This document shows, piece after piece, positions 1 through 7,563 of a stretch of 8,918 nucleotides of DNA. A program made the translations under genes and the position numbers. The stretch lies in assembly GCA_003645435.1 (NCBI GenBank), contig QNFD01000094.1, forward strand, positions 1-8,918, read 5' to 3'. The DNA comes from Gammaproteobacteria bacterium (GTDB lineage: Bacteria; Pseudomonadota; Gammaproteobacteria; GCA-001735895). Every line of letters starts with the position of its first letter. Within the stretch, counting starts at the first letter, position 1. The notes under the pieces are model-generated. The model ran no database searches. It was not told the origin of the DNA and saw only the letters and a program-made list of their open reading frames with translations.

Positions 1-377
1 GTATCGTGCGGGAGGGTGATCGGGTTAAATTAATTGAGCACGCCTACATCCCTGGAAGCGATCCCGTCGACAAGATCAATATTCTTGGTACTGATGTAGC
101 CGAGTTAATTGAAACGATCGACCACAATTTATTGTCACCGGCAGATCAACTTTTGTTTCAGAGGAAAGTGTCCAATACACGCGTAAAGCCGGACGCCATA
201 CCTGCTTTCAAAAAATTGGCTGCACAAAAGTCGCAGGAGTTACTGGAAGAGTTGGACAGTTTTTTATCGAATAATGAAACCACGGACGCTAATGGAAACT
301 ACGTTGCGTTAGGAATTTATTACGCAGAGGAAGTATCTTTTTCTGCTACCCCGGAGAATAAACATGAAGCTAGCTAA
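1..377 (+). CDS. DUF6502-like protein, C-terminal part
   Basis: This is the 3' end of a gene that begins before the window. The reading frame is open to the first base, so the GTG at position 6 is probably an internal valine. About 124 residues are visible. The segment resembles the C-terminal half of DUF6502 proteins: a basic stretch (REGDRVKL), then a Y-I-P-G turn, ILGTDVAELIETIDHNL, FQRKVS, and a helical part ending before LGIYYAEE. I recognise this from the family pattern only, and its biochemical role is unknown. It is soluble-looking, with no membrane segment in the visible part. Its stop (375-377) overlaps the ATG of the next gene (364-366). A Shine-Dalgarno-like GGAG (354-357) lies inside its last codons, so the two are probably translationally coupled. 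DUF6502 genes often precede DUF5666 genes, which supports both calls. Confidence 0.72.
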   Translation, partial: IVREGDRVKLIEHAYIPGSDPVDKINILGTDVAELIETIDHNLLSPADQLLFQRKVSNTRVKPDAIPAFKKLAAQKSQELLEELDSFLSNNETTDANGNYVALGIYYAEEVSFSATPENKHEAS

Positions 378-1832
378 ACATTTAAAGCTAAACATTTAAA
401 CCTGATATTTCTTACTGCGATTTTAACCTCTTTCGGAGGTGGTGGTACGGATACGACTGCTGGCATTGGCGGCACTGGAATTTCGTCAGGCACAGTCACG
501 GGATTTGGTAGTGTATTTGTTAACGGCGTTGAATTTGAAACAGGCAGTACCACTTTTGAGGTCGAGGATTCAGCTTCGACCGAAGCGGGACTAAAACTTG
601 GTATGCGGGTAAGGGTTGAGGGTTCAGTAAATCCAGACGGCGTCACCGGAACCGCGATCAGGATTAAGTCCGAAGACCAGGTGGAAGGCCCGATCAGCAG
701 TGCGGTCATACGAGATGCGGATTTTGCAACCGGTAGTTTCAGCGTTTTGGCGACCACGGTCATTATGGATAGTGCAGATACCTTCTTTGAGGGTACCAGC
801 TATGACACCTTGTCAACGGGTGAGAATATTGAGGTTAATGGCTTCTTTGACGGTGCAGGTGTTGTGCATGCAACAAGAATAGAGAAGAAAGCTGAATTTG
901 TTGCCGGGATTACCATTGTCGAATTGAAAGGTAACCTGAGCAGCCTTGCTGGCACAACATTTACCCTGGGGGCGATGACTGTTGAAGCTGCACTGGCCGA
1001 TCTTTCTGGTGTGCCCGGTGGTCTGTTGGCTAATGGCCAGTTTATTGAGGTTAAGGGTACTTTGGCCAGTGCGGGTGCTATGACATTAACCGCGACTATA
1101 GTTGAGTTAGAAGACAATGGTCTGGGTGATGACGGCAATAAAATCAGTATTGAAGGCATAATTACCCGCTTTGTTTCAATCGCAGATTTTGATGTGGATG
1201 GCAATACTGTCAATGCTTCTTCGGCAGTTTTATCGCCTGCTAATTTAGTGCTTGCGGCAGGGATGCGTGTTGAAGCGGAAGGTACGGTCAACGGTGGTGT
1301 TTTGCAGGCCATCAGTGTCGAATTAAGAGGGGGTGATATCAAAATCCATGCGGTAGCATCTAATGCTAATGCCGCGGCCGGGACCTTTGATCTCACTCCG
1401 GTTGCGGGCCAGGCTGCGATAAGCGTGACGGTAACTTCGGCAACACGCATGGAAGATAAAGTGTCGGGGGCCTCGCCATTTACTGTTGTAAATATTTCAG
1501 ATGGTGATTTCATAGAAGCACGCGGTTTTGCTGATAGTACGGGCACGGGCATTATTGCGACACGCATACGTCGTGAATTAGCAGATGATATTATTCTTGA
1601 AGGTGTTGTAACGGCAGGTACTGCAAGTAGTACGTCGGTCACAGTTCTCGGCGTGGCAGTACCGGTTGATGCCAACACCGAATTTAAGAATCTGGCTAAT
1701 GCCGATATCACACAAGCCCAGTTTTTTGGGTTAACTACTCTCGGCACTAGTGTAATCAAATTAAAAGACAGGGAGGATATTAATAAAAATGCGGTGGGTA
1801 TCGCGGATGAGGTGGAATTTCAAACTCCCTGA
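364..1832 (+). CDS. Secreted DUF5666-repeat protein, frameshifted 5' end (possible pseudogene)
   Basis: The natural start is ATG 364, preceded by GGAG (354-357) with a 6-nt spacer. Reading from it, a stop (397-399) comes after 11 codons because of a 14-bp tandem duplication (372-399). Removing one copy restores a 484-residue protein that begins MKLAKHLNLIFLTAILTSF and then has Gly-rich GGGG. That is a lipoprotein-type signal peptide except that Phe stands where the lipobox Cys is expected. The rest of the frame is intact to TGA 1830-1832. The mature part is low in Cys and rich in Gly, Val, Thr and Ala. It has about six DUF5666 units, recognisable by a repeated core such as GMRVRVEGS, GENIEVNGF, GQFIEVKGT, GMRVEAEGT and GDFIEARGF, each followed by an A-x-x-I/V-E-type strand. 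DUF5666 is a predicted OB-like beta fold of unknown function, usually exported. In the present frame the first standard start is ATG 603, inside the first unit and without a signal peptide. The gene may be dead, rescued by frameshifting, or misassembled. Confidence 0.7.
372..399 (+). repeat. 14-bp perfect tandem duplication
   Basis: AGCTAAACATTTAA occurs twice in direct succession (372-385 and 386-399). It lies a few bases after the ATG of the DUF5666 gene. Since 14 is not a multiple of three, it moves the rest of that gene out of frame. It does not change the upstream DUF6502-like gene, whose stop codon falls within the first copy. Confidence 0.97.
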
Positions 1833-2150
1833 TAAAACCACGTCCTGTGCACAAGGATGTGCATTGCGATCTGACCCTGGGTTACGCATTTGGATGCATG
1901 TTCAAACTCCTGTAAAAGCCGTTGTCCTGGTGAAAACGCTAGAGATGTAATACCTCCTGGCCATTTCCCCACTTCTCTAACAGGCCCTGATATTGTACTG
2001 ATTCGCCCTTGAAGCCTCGGGAAAATTGGTGCTATTATTGACCATAGCCAATCATTTCGAGAATCAATATCATCGATGTTGGACAGCGAGGGACTCGTCA
2101 AATTCATCGAATCTCGATTTGTAGGTGGTAGTACAGTCAGGGGATAGGGG
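1833..2150. other. Intergenic region, mostly without recognisable content
   Basis: This is 318 bp between the DUF5666 gene and the 83-codon gene. A short hairpin with six paired bases (TGCACA/TGTGCA, 1848-1863) follows the DUF5666 stop but has no T-run, so it is not a convincing terminator. A promoter candidate sits near the right end. I see no gene here; the open minus-strand frame that crosses it has no family features and no ribosome binding site. Confidence 0.5.
2009..2038 (+). promoter_or_regulatory. Candidate sigma-70 promoter for the 83-codon gene
   Basis: TTGAAG (2009-2014, 4 of 6 matches to TTGACA) and TATTAT (2033-2038, 5 of 6 matches to TATAAT) are separated by 18 bp. Transcription would start near 2045, giving a leader of about 105 nt before ATG 2151. 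This rests on pattern match only. Confidence 0.35.
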
Positions 2151-2402
2151 ATGAGTGTCGAAAAAATAAAGCGCTTGCGCGAGTTAGTTAAAGAAGTAGC
2201 AAGGGGATCCTGTAAGAACGAGCCCCTGCATATTCCGCCGGATTACGAGCACGATGCCGACCTGGTGATATCCTGGGCGGCAGATCATATCGAAGACCTG
2301 GAAGAGATCGTCAATGGCAAAGCTAGTTGTACCAGGAATGGAGTAACTTACCGGATGCAGCCAGTGGAAAGAAGGTCGGGAGGAAGGCGCGCAAAAGATT
2401 AG
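2151..2402 (+). CDS. Small acidic hypothetical protein
   Basis: This encodes 83 residues that I do not recognise. ATG 2151 is preceded by AGGGGA (2139-2144) at a good spacing of 6 nt, and a second AGGGG abuts the start. The N-terminus is a charged amphipathic helix (KIKRLRELVKEVARG). The middle is acidic and contains PPDYEHDADLVISWAADHIEDLEEIV. The tail is basic (ERRSGGRRAKD). There are two cysteines, no signal peptide and no membrane segment. The layout suggests a small cytoplasmic helical protein, possibly one that binds a partner. It stands alone with its own promoter candidate and converges on the oxidoreductase gene, with only 21 bp between the two stops. Coding is supported by the start signals and by residue composition; no function is proposed. 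Confidence 0.6.
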   Translation: MSVEKIKRLRELVKEVARGSCKNEPLHIPPDYEHDADLVISWAADHIEDLEEIVNGKASCTRNGVTYRMQPVERRSGGRRAKD

Positions 2403-2423
2403 TAAGTCATTTTATCTGAAATT

Positions 2424-3527
2424 TCAGCCAGTCATATCTTTAACATAGTCGGCTAACGCCAACGACGAAGTCAATCCCGGCGATTCGATACCAAATAAAT
2501 TGATCAACCCGGGCACACCATGCTCGCTTTCACCCTGTATGGTGAAGTCAACGGCGGGCAAGCCCTCGCCATTAATCTTTGGACGGATCCCCGCATACGC
2601 GGGTATCAACGAGCTGTCGGTTAGTTCCGGCCAGTAACTGCGGATCGCCTCATAGAATACGTCGCCTCGGCTAGGGTTGACCTCGTAATTTATTTTATCA
2701 ATCCATTCAACATCCGGACCGAAGCGCAGGTTGCCGGCCATATCAAGAGTGACGTGAACCCCCAGTCCGTATTCGTTCGGTACCGGGTAAATGAGCGAGG
2801 TAAATGGGGACTTACCGGAATAGCTGAAGTAATTTCCCCTCGCATAACTATAGGTTGGAAGTGTCTTGGTGTTGATACCATCGATAGCCCATGCCAGTTT
2901 GTCACCGCCAAGACCAGCACAGTTGACGACGGTATTCGCTGCCATGCGGAACGAACTGTCATCGCTTTGTACGGTTAGTTGCAGCGATCCGTTAGATATA
3001 GTTCCGCCGGTCACCATTGTGTTAAACACGATAGTGCCGCCGGCGTCCTCCAGATCACCCTGCAAGGCTAGCATGTACGAATGGCTATCGATAATACCCG
3101 TGGACGGTGACCACAGGGCCGAAATACACTGTACCTGTGGCTGTTTGCGTTGAATCCCGGTTTTATCAATAGCGACTATATCGTCTACACCGTTAGCCCG
3201 CGCATTTTCCAGCATAGTCTGCAGTTGCGGCCGTTGCCGCTCGCTGGTCGCGATGATGAATTTTCCGCAGCGTTTGTAGGCTACCCGGTGCTCATCACAG
3301 TAGTGATACAATTGCCTGCGGCCCTGTACACAGAAACGCGCCTTGAGGCTTCCGGTCGGGTAGTAAATCCCAGCGTGGATGACCTCGCTATTGCGGGAAG
3401 ACATTTCACTACCTGTACAATCCCGCGCTTCGAGTATGATGACTTCACGCCCGGCAAGCGCCAATGCCCTGGCAACCGCCAGGCCGATGACACCAGCACC
3501 GACGACTACGCAATCCACTTTTTCCAT
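2424..3527 (-). CDS. FAD-dependent oxidoreductase, L-2-hydroxyglutarate dehydrogenase family
   Basis: This is a 367-residue flavoprotein of the DAO superfamily. A Rossmann FAD-binding start is clear: GAGVIG at residues 10-15, and E33 at the end of the second strand for the ribose. It is followed by the pattern that marks the L2HGDH/LhgO group: SSRNSEVIHAGIYY, then GSLKARFCVQG. The C-terminal part has YAGIRPKI and GIESPGLTSSLALADY, the second FAD-contacting segment of this family. Characterised members oxidise L-2-hydroxyglutarate to 2-oxoglutarate and pass electrons to the quinone pool. The substrate of this one is not proven by sequence; other 2-hydroxy acids are possible. No membrane helix is visible, so membrane contact would be peripheral. 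It is slightly shorter than E. coli LhgO (about 420 residues). It is monocistronic as far as the window shows. The ribosome binding site is weak (AGGTT upstream of ATG 3527). Confidence 0.88.
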   Translation of the reverse strand: MEKVDCVVVGAGVIGLAVARALALAGREVIILEARDCTGSEMSSRNSEVIHAGIYYPTGSLKARFCVQGRRQLYHYCDEHRVAYKRCGKFIIATSERQRPQLQTMLENARANGVDDIVAIDKTGIQRKQPQVQCISALWSPSTGIIDSHSYMLALQGDLEDAGGTIVFNTMVTGGTISNGSLQLTVQSDDSSFRMAANTVVNCAGLGGDKLAWAIDGINTKTLPTYSYARGNYFSYSGKSPFTSLIYPVPNEYGLGVHVTLDMAGNLRFGPDVEWIDKINYEVNPSRGDVFYEAIRSYWPELTDSSLIPAYAGIRPKINGEGLPAVDFTIQGESEHGVPGLINLFGIESPGLTSSLALADYVKDMTG

Positions 3528-3942
3528 ACATGGGAACCTGGGGTTATGTTTTATGCCCTGATTTCAAAACCAAGGTAAGCTATAGGGAGTATTAGGACAA
3601 TTCCTTCAAATAACAAGCGCCGATAAAACCGTATTCAGATCGCATACGGGGTACCCTGTCCCAATGTTAGAAAGGTGTTACCACCAGCGGATTTGGAATC
3701 AGAGTCAGTCAATACTTGGTAATATAAAAATATATAAATATCAATAACTTACAAGTGACTGAGTAGGGCAGGGGTGTTGCCATTTACTGCCCCTTGGTGG
3801 ACTAAATTTGGTACCCGTCCTTTGTTTGGTTTTAGAATCGTTGCTAGGATAACTTCCGTGGTCATCATGACCATTAATTTATATCAAATAGATTACATAC
3901 CACAAAAAGATCTGTAAGACAGCCTTTCGGGGTTGAAAAGAT
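3528..3942. other. Intergenic region with an AT-rich tract
   Basis: This is 415 bp with no convincing gene on either strand. It lies upstream of the minus-strand oxidoreductase gene and downstream of the prepilin-like gene, so it should hold the oxidoreductase promoter and the prepilin terminator; neither is clear. Positions 3721-3747 are almost pure A/T and could be a promoter or an intrinsically bent segment. A dyad is annotated separately at 3859-3873. GGGCAG (3766-3771) pairs with CTGCCC (3787-3792) across a 15-nt loop but has no T-run. Confidence 0.5.
3859..3873. promoter_or_regulatory. Perfect dyad, possible operator
   Basis: TGGTCAT-C-ATGACCA is a 7+7 bp palindrome around a single central C in an otherwise featureless spacer. 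The short centre suits a dimeric DNA-binding protein better than an RNA hairpin. No regulator gene is nearby and no promoter is clearly attached to it. Confidence 0.25.
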
Positions 3943-4614
3943 TCATCGGCTTAGTAGCCGGAAGGCCATGTGGAAAATCCCCGTGTCAATGTACTCAATA
4001 GCTGCTGGCGTTGTGTTCGCGTCCATAGCGGTGCCTCCGCTAGCTAGCGCTGACCTGGTTCTACCAGTATTTAAAACACCATCATCCAGGCGCCTGTCAA
4101 GAATTCTGGCTATAGATCCGTCGATACTTCCTAAAATGACAACCTGACCAATCATTTCAAGAGAGCCCTGCTGAATACCGATCTCACCACCAAAAGCATT
4201 GATAGGCCGGTTTCTGTCGAAAGCACTACCAGTGATCAAACCTGCCGCCCTTAAATGTCCAAAAAATTTGGTAGTTTCCGAATCACCAGCGACCGCCCAG
4301 GCAGTATTGGAACGCCAGTCAGTACCGTCGCCAATTAATCCATCACCGTCTCCATTGTTGAGGGTGGCACCGGCATAAACTGTAAACCGATCCGAGGCAG
4401 TGCTATCATCACCGGGCAGTTGTAAGTAGCGATCCTGGTAAGAATAGAGCGCGGATATTAATCCCGCATTATCACTTTCAACGCGCTTCAGTTTTGTATT
4501 GGTAATCATTCCCTGGACTTTCAGTATTCCGCCGATCAGCAACCCAATAATGACCAGCACAATCGCGATTTCTACCAGGGTGAAACCTGCTTGTTCCTTT
4601 TTTAGTATATCCAT
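3943..4614 (-). CDS. Type IV prepilin-like protein (prepilin-type N-terminal domain)
   Basis: This encodes 223 residues. The short leader MDILKKEQAG ends in Gly10, followed by Phe11 and a hydrophobic helix FTLVEIAIVLVIIGLLIGG with Glu15 at position +5. This is the class III signal cut and N-methylated by prepilin peptidase (PilD), with the helix then packing into a pilus or pseudopilus. The globular part has YQDRYLQLPGDD (residues 59-70), NNGDGDG (86-92) and FFGHLRAAGLI (117-127), features of a minor pilin or pseudopilin subgroup. It has no cysteines, so the usual C-terminal disulfide loop is absent. The frame stays open to 4806, but I place the start at ATG 4614: a 10-residue leader is normal, whereas the longer version would begin inside the tRNA terminator. 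The ribosome binding site is poor. No other pilus gene is nearby, so its machine is encoded elsewhere. Confidence 0.85.
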   Translation of the reverse strand: MDILKKEQAGFTLVEIAIVLVIIGLLIGGILKVQGMITNTKLKRVESDNAGLISALYSYQDRYLQLPGDDSTASDRFTVYAGATLNNGDGDGLIGDGTDWRSNTAWAVAGDSETTKFFGHLRAAGLITGSAFDRNRPINAFGGEIGIQQGSLEMIGQVVILGSIDGSIARILDRRLDDGVLNTGRTRSALASGGTAMDANTTPAAIEYIDTGIFHMAFRLLSR

Positions 4615-4785
4615 ACGTCTACGCTCTACCAACTGATCTAACCCCGCATTCACCATAACAACAGGCACCAATCCACACATCACCCGTATAGGGTAAATCC
4701 ATACAGCTATTATGGTAATTGGGGTAGTGGGCTGGAACTGAAAAGAACCCCGCTCAGTGGCGAGGCTGCCGTTGACAAGGTTCTT
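4615..4785 (-). other. Leader region between the tRNA-Leu terminator and the prepilin gene
   Basis: This is about 170 bp. Just after the tRNA terminator, AAGAACC (4785-4779) can pair with GGTTCTT (4749-4743) followed by two further T, a possible weak second terminator. The prepilin promoter must lie here if the gene is independent. CATAAT occurs at 4709-4704 on the minus strand, but its -35 partner is poor. The tRNA-like stretch lies at the lower end. Confidence 0.3.
4622..4647 (-). other. tRNA-like 5' half (acceptor strand plus D-arm), probable remnant
   Basis: On the minus strand this reads GCGGGGT (acceptor strand), TA (positions 8-9), GATC, AGTTGGTA, GAGC, G, which is the layout of tRNA positions 1-26. 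AGTTGGTAGAGCG is identical to the D-loop region of many bacterial tRNAs. The D-stem has one mismatch (A11 opposite G24). No anticodon stem, T-arm or matching ACCCCGC acceptor strand follows; instead the prepilin gene starts 7 nt further on. It is therefore not a working tRNA gene. It may be a remnant of a tRNA recombination event or a chance likeness. Confidence 0.4.
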
Positions 4786-4820
4786 AAAAATGTAGCTAGG
4801 GGACAATTCCCCTAGCTAAA
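4786..4820 (-). terminator. Rho-independent terminator of the tRNA-Leu gene
   Basis: On the minus strand an 11-bp perfect stem, TAGCTAGGGGA (4818-4808) with TCCCCTAGCTA (4803-4793), closes a 4-nt loop. CATTTTT follows (4792-4786). It begins 4 nt after the tRNA CCA end. The T-run is on the minus-strand side, so it acts on the tRNA transcript and should isolate the prepilin gene from it. Confidence 0.85.
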
Positions 4821-4822
4821 AA

Positions 4823-5133
4823 TGGTAGCGGGAGGGGGACTTGAACCCCCACTCTGTTGCCAGAACTGGATTTTGACATTTATCTATCTACTTTCGCAGT
4901 AGTCGGACTATATCATCAACCTTATTGCTAAGGTGTTGGACGCTAAACCCTGTTATTAAGCAATCTCGCAATCGCTCAGGTAGTCTCTGAACCTTCCTAC
5001 TCCGTAGGCTTGGCTGCTGATTGGCATATTCTTACGAACTTAGCTTTCCAGCAATTCATCCAATTTAATCGACACAATTACTCATGAAGTGGACCCAACG
5101 ATCCAGCGTGTCTACCAATTCCACCATCCCGCC
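4823..5133 (-). tRNA. tRNA-Leu(CAA), interrupted by a group I intron
   Basis: The 5' exon is 5133-5101 (33 nt) and the 3' exon is 4876-4823 (54 nt). Together they give an 87-nt tRNA, the normal length for a class II tRNA-Leu. The acceptor GGCGGGA pairs with TCCCGCT (G1-U72 wobble, as in E. coli tRNA-Leu(UAA)), then A73 and an encoded CCA. The D-arm GTGG-AATTGGTAGA-CAC is of Leu type. The anticodon stem CTGGA/TCCAG closes the loop TTCAAAA once the exons are joined. This is the same loop as in E. coli leuX, with anticodon CAA reading UUG codons. The long variable arm is TCTG-GCAA-CAGA and the T-arm is GGGGG-TTCAAGT-CCCCC. Without splicing, the loop lacks U33 and the anticodon, so the tRNA would not work. 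The gene has its own promoter and terminator. Confidence 0.95.
4877..5100 (-). ncRNA. Group I intron in tRNA-Leu(CAA), 224 nt, no endonuclease gene
   Basis: This is a self-splicing ribozyme that removes itself with a guanosine cofactor. Pairings found by eye on the minus strand: P1, exon TGGAU (5105-5101) with GUCCA (5094-5090), giving U-G at the 5' splice site. P10, UUGG (5098-5095) with 3' exon UCAA (4876-4873). P3, UUGGAU (5063-5058)/GUCCAA (4941-4936). P4, UUGCUG (5054-5049)/CAGCAG (5019-5014). P6a, CCUAC/GUAGG (5008-4996). P7, the guanosine site, GACUA (4985-4981)/UAGUC (4910-4906). P7.1, CCUG/CAGG (4980-4949). P7.2, AGCGAU/AUUGCU (4976-4959). P8, ACCUUA-GCAA-UAAGGU (4934-4919). P9, CUACU/AGUAG (4902-4888). 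The R element GUUCAGAGACUA and S element GAUAUAGUCC are near consensus. The last base is G4877, the terminal G of this class. P7.1/P7.2 point to subgroup IA; that assignment is inference. Confidence 0.93.
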
Positions 5134-5146
5134 ATGTGAGGTGCGA

Positions 5147-5175
5147 ATTCTAAATCAAAATAAATCACAGTGATA
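5147..5175 (-). promoter_or_regulatory. Promoter of the tRNA-Leu gene
   Basis: On the minus strand TAGAAT (5152-5147) matches TATAAT at 5 of 6 positions, and transcription would start about 7 nt before the tRNA. The sequence after it, TCGCACC, is a GC-rich discriminator typical of tRNA promoters under stringent control. The -35 region (around 5175-5170) is poor. It overlaps the dyad ATCAC-A-GTGAT (5164-5174). Confidence 0.45.
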
Positions 5176-5236
5176 GCATTTGTAGCCTAATAGTTACTGC
5201 CCTGGCAGAATCGATGGAATTCTCGCAATAGCGCGG

Positions 5237-5249
5237 TATGATACGCGCC
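5237..5249 (+). promoter_or_regulatory. Promoter -10 and discriminator upstream of queA
   Basis: TATGAT (5237-5242, 5 of 6 matches) is followed by ACGCGCC. The start of transcription would be near 5249, giving a leader of about 20 nt. The -35 is weak (ATGGAA at 17 bp spacing). The same ATACGCGCC block recurs in the yajC promoter. Confidence 0.45.
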
Positions 5250-5269
5250 ATTTCCCGTCTGAACCTGCA

Positions 5270-7422
<2,153 letters not shown>

Positions 7423-7455
7423 CCGGATAATTCTCTAATCCAATGCCCATCTGCC

Positions 7456-7491
7456 TTGTGAGAACCTCGGGCTAGTGCCATAATACGCGCC
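7456..7491 (+). promoter_or_regulatory. Promoter of yajC-secD
   Basis: TTGTGA (7456-7461, 4 of 6 matches) and CATAAT (7479-7484, 5 of 6 matches) are exactly 17 bp apart. ACGCGCC follows (7485-7491), a GC-rich discriminator. The leader would be about 70 nt. A Shine-Dalgarno-like AAAGG (7550-7554) lies 9 nt before the yajC ATG. Confidence 0.6.
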
Positions 7492-7563
7492 GCCTCAGGG
7501 GGGCGAATGGTAATCGGTACTCCTGATAAGACTTTTTAGACATAACCTTAAAGGTAAGCAACC

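Noticed and set aside
800..1759. Long open minus-strand frame opposite the DUF5666 gene
   Set aside because: It mirrors the biased codons of the real gene. The product is Ser/Pro/Thr-rich without domains, and there is no ribosome binding site.
603..1832. ATG 603 as the true start of the DUF5666 gene
   Set aside because: It lies inside the first repeat unit, has no Shine-Dalgarno sequence and would remove the signal peptide. The frame is intact from 378, and the natural start is ATG 364.
1848..1863. Hairpin TGCACA/TGTGCA as terminator of the DUF5666 gene
   Set aside because: The stem is short and no T-run follows.
1820..2107. 95-codon minus-strand frame in the intergenic region
   Set aside because: No family features, no start signals, and it overlaps the end of the DUF5666 gene.
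2416..2427. Palindrome CTGAAATTTCAG between the convergent genes as a terminator
   Set aside because: It has no loop and no T-run on either strand.
3150..3578. 142-codon plus-strand frame opposite the oxidoreductase
   Set aside because: It lies antisense to a clear FAD protein and shows no family pattern.
4615..4806. Upstream extension of the prepilin reading frame by 64 residues
   Set aside because: The extension would start inside the tRNA terminator hairpin and bury the prepilin leader, which must be short. ATG 4614 gives a normal 10-residue leader.
4877..5100. Homing endonuclease gene inside the intron
   Set aside because: The intron is only 224 nt, all of it needed for the ribozyme core, and no sizeable reading frame fits.
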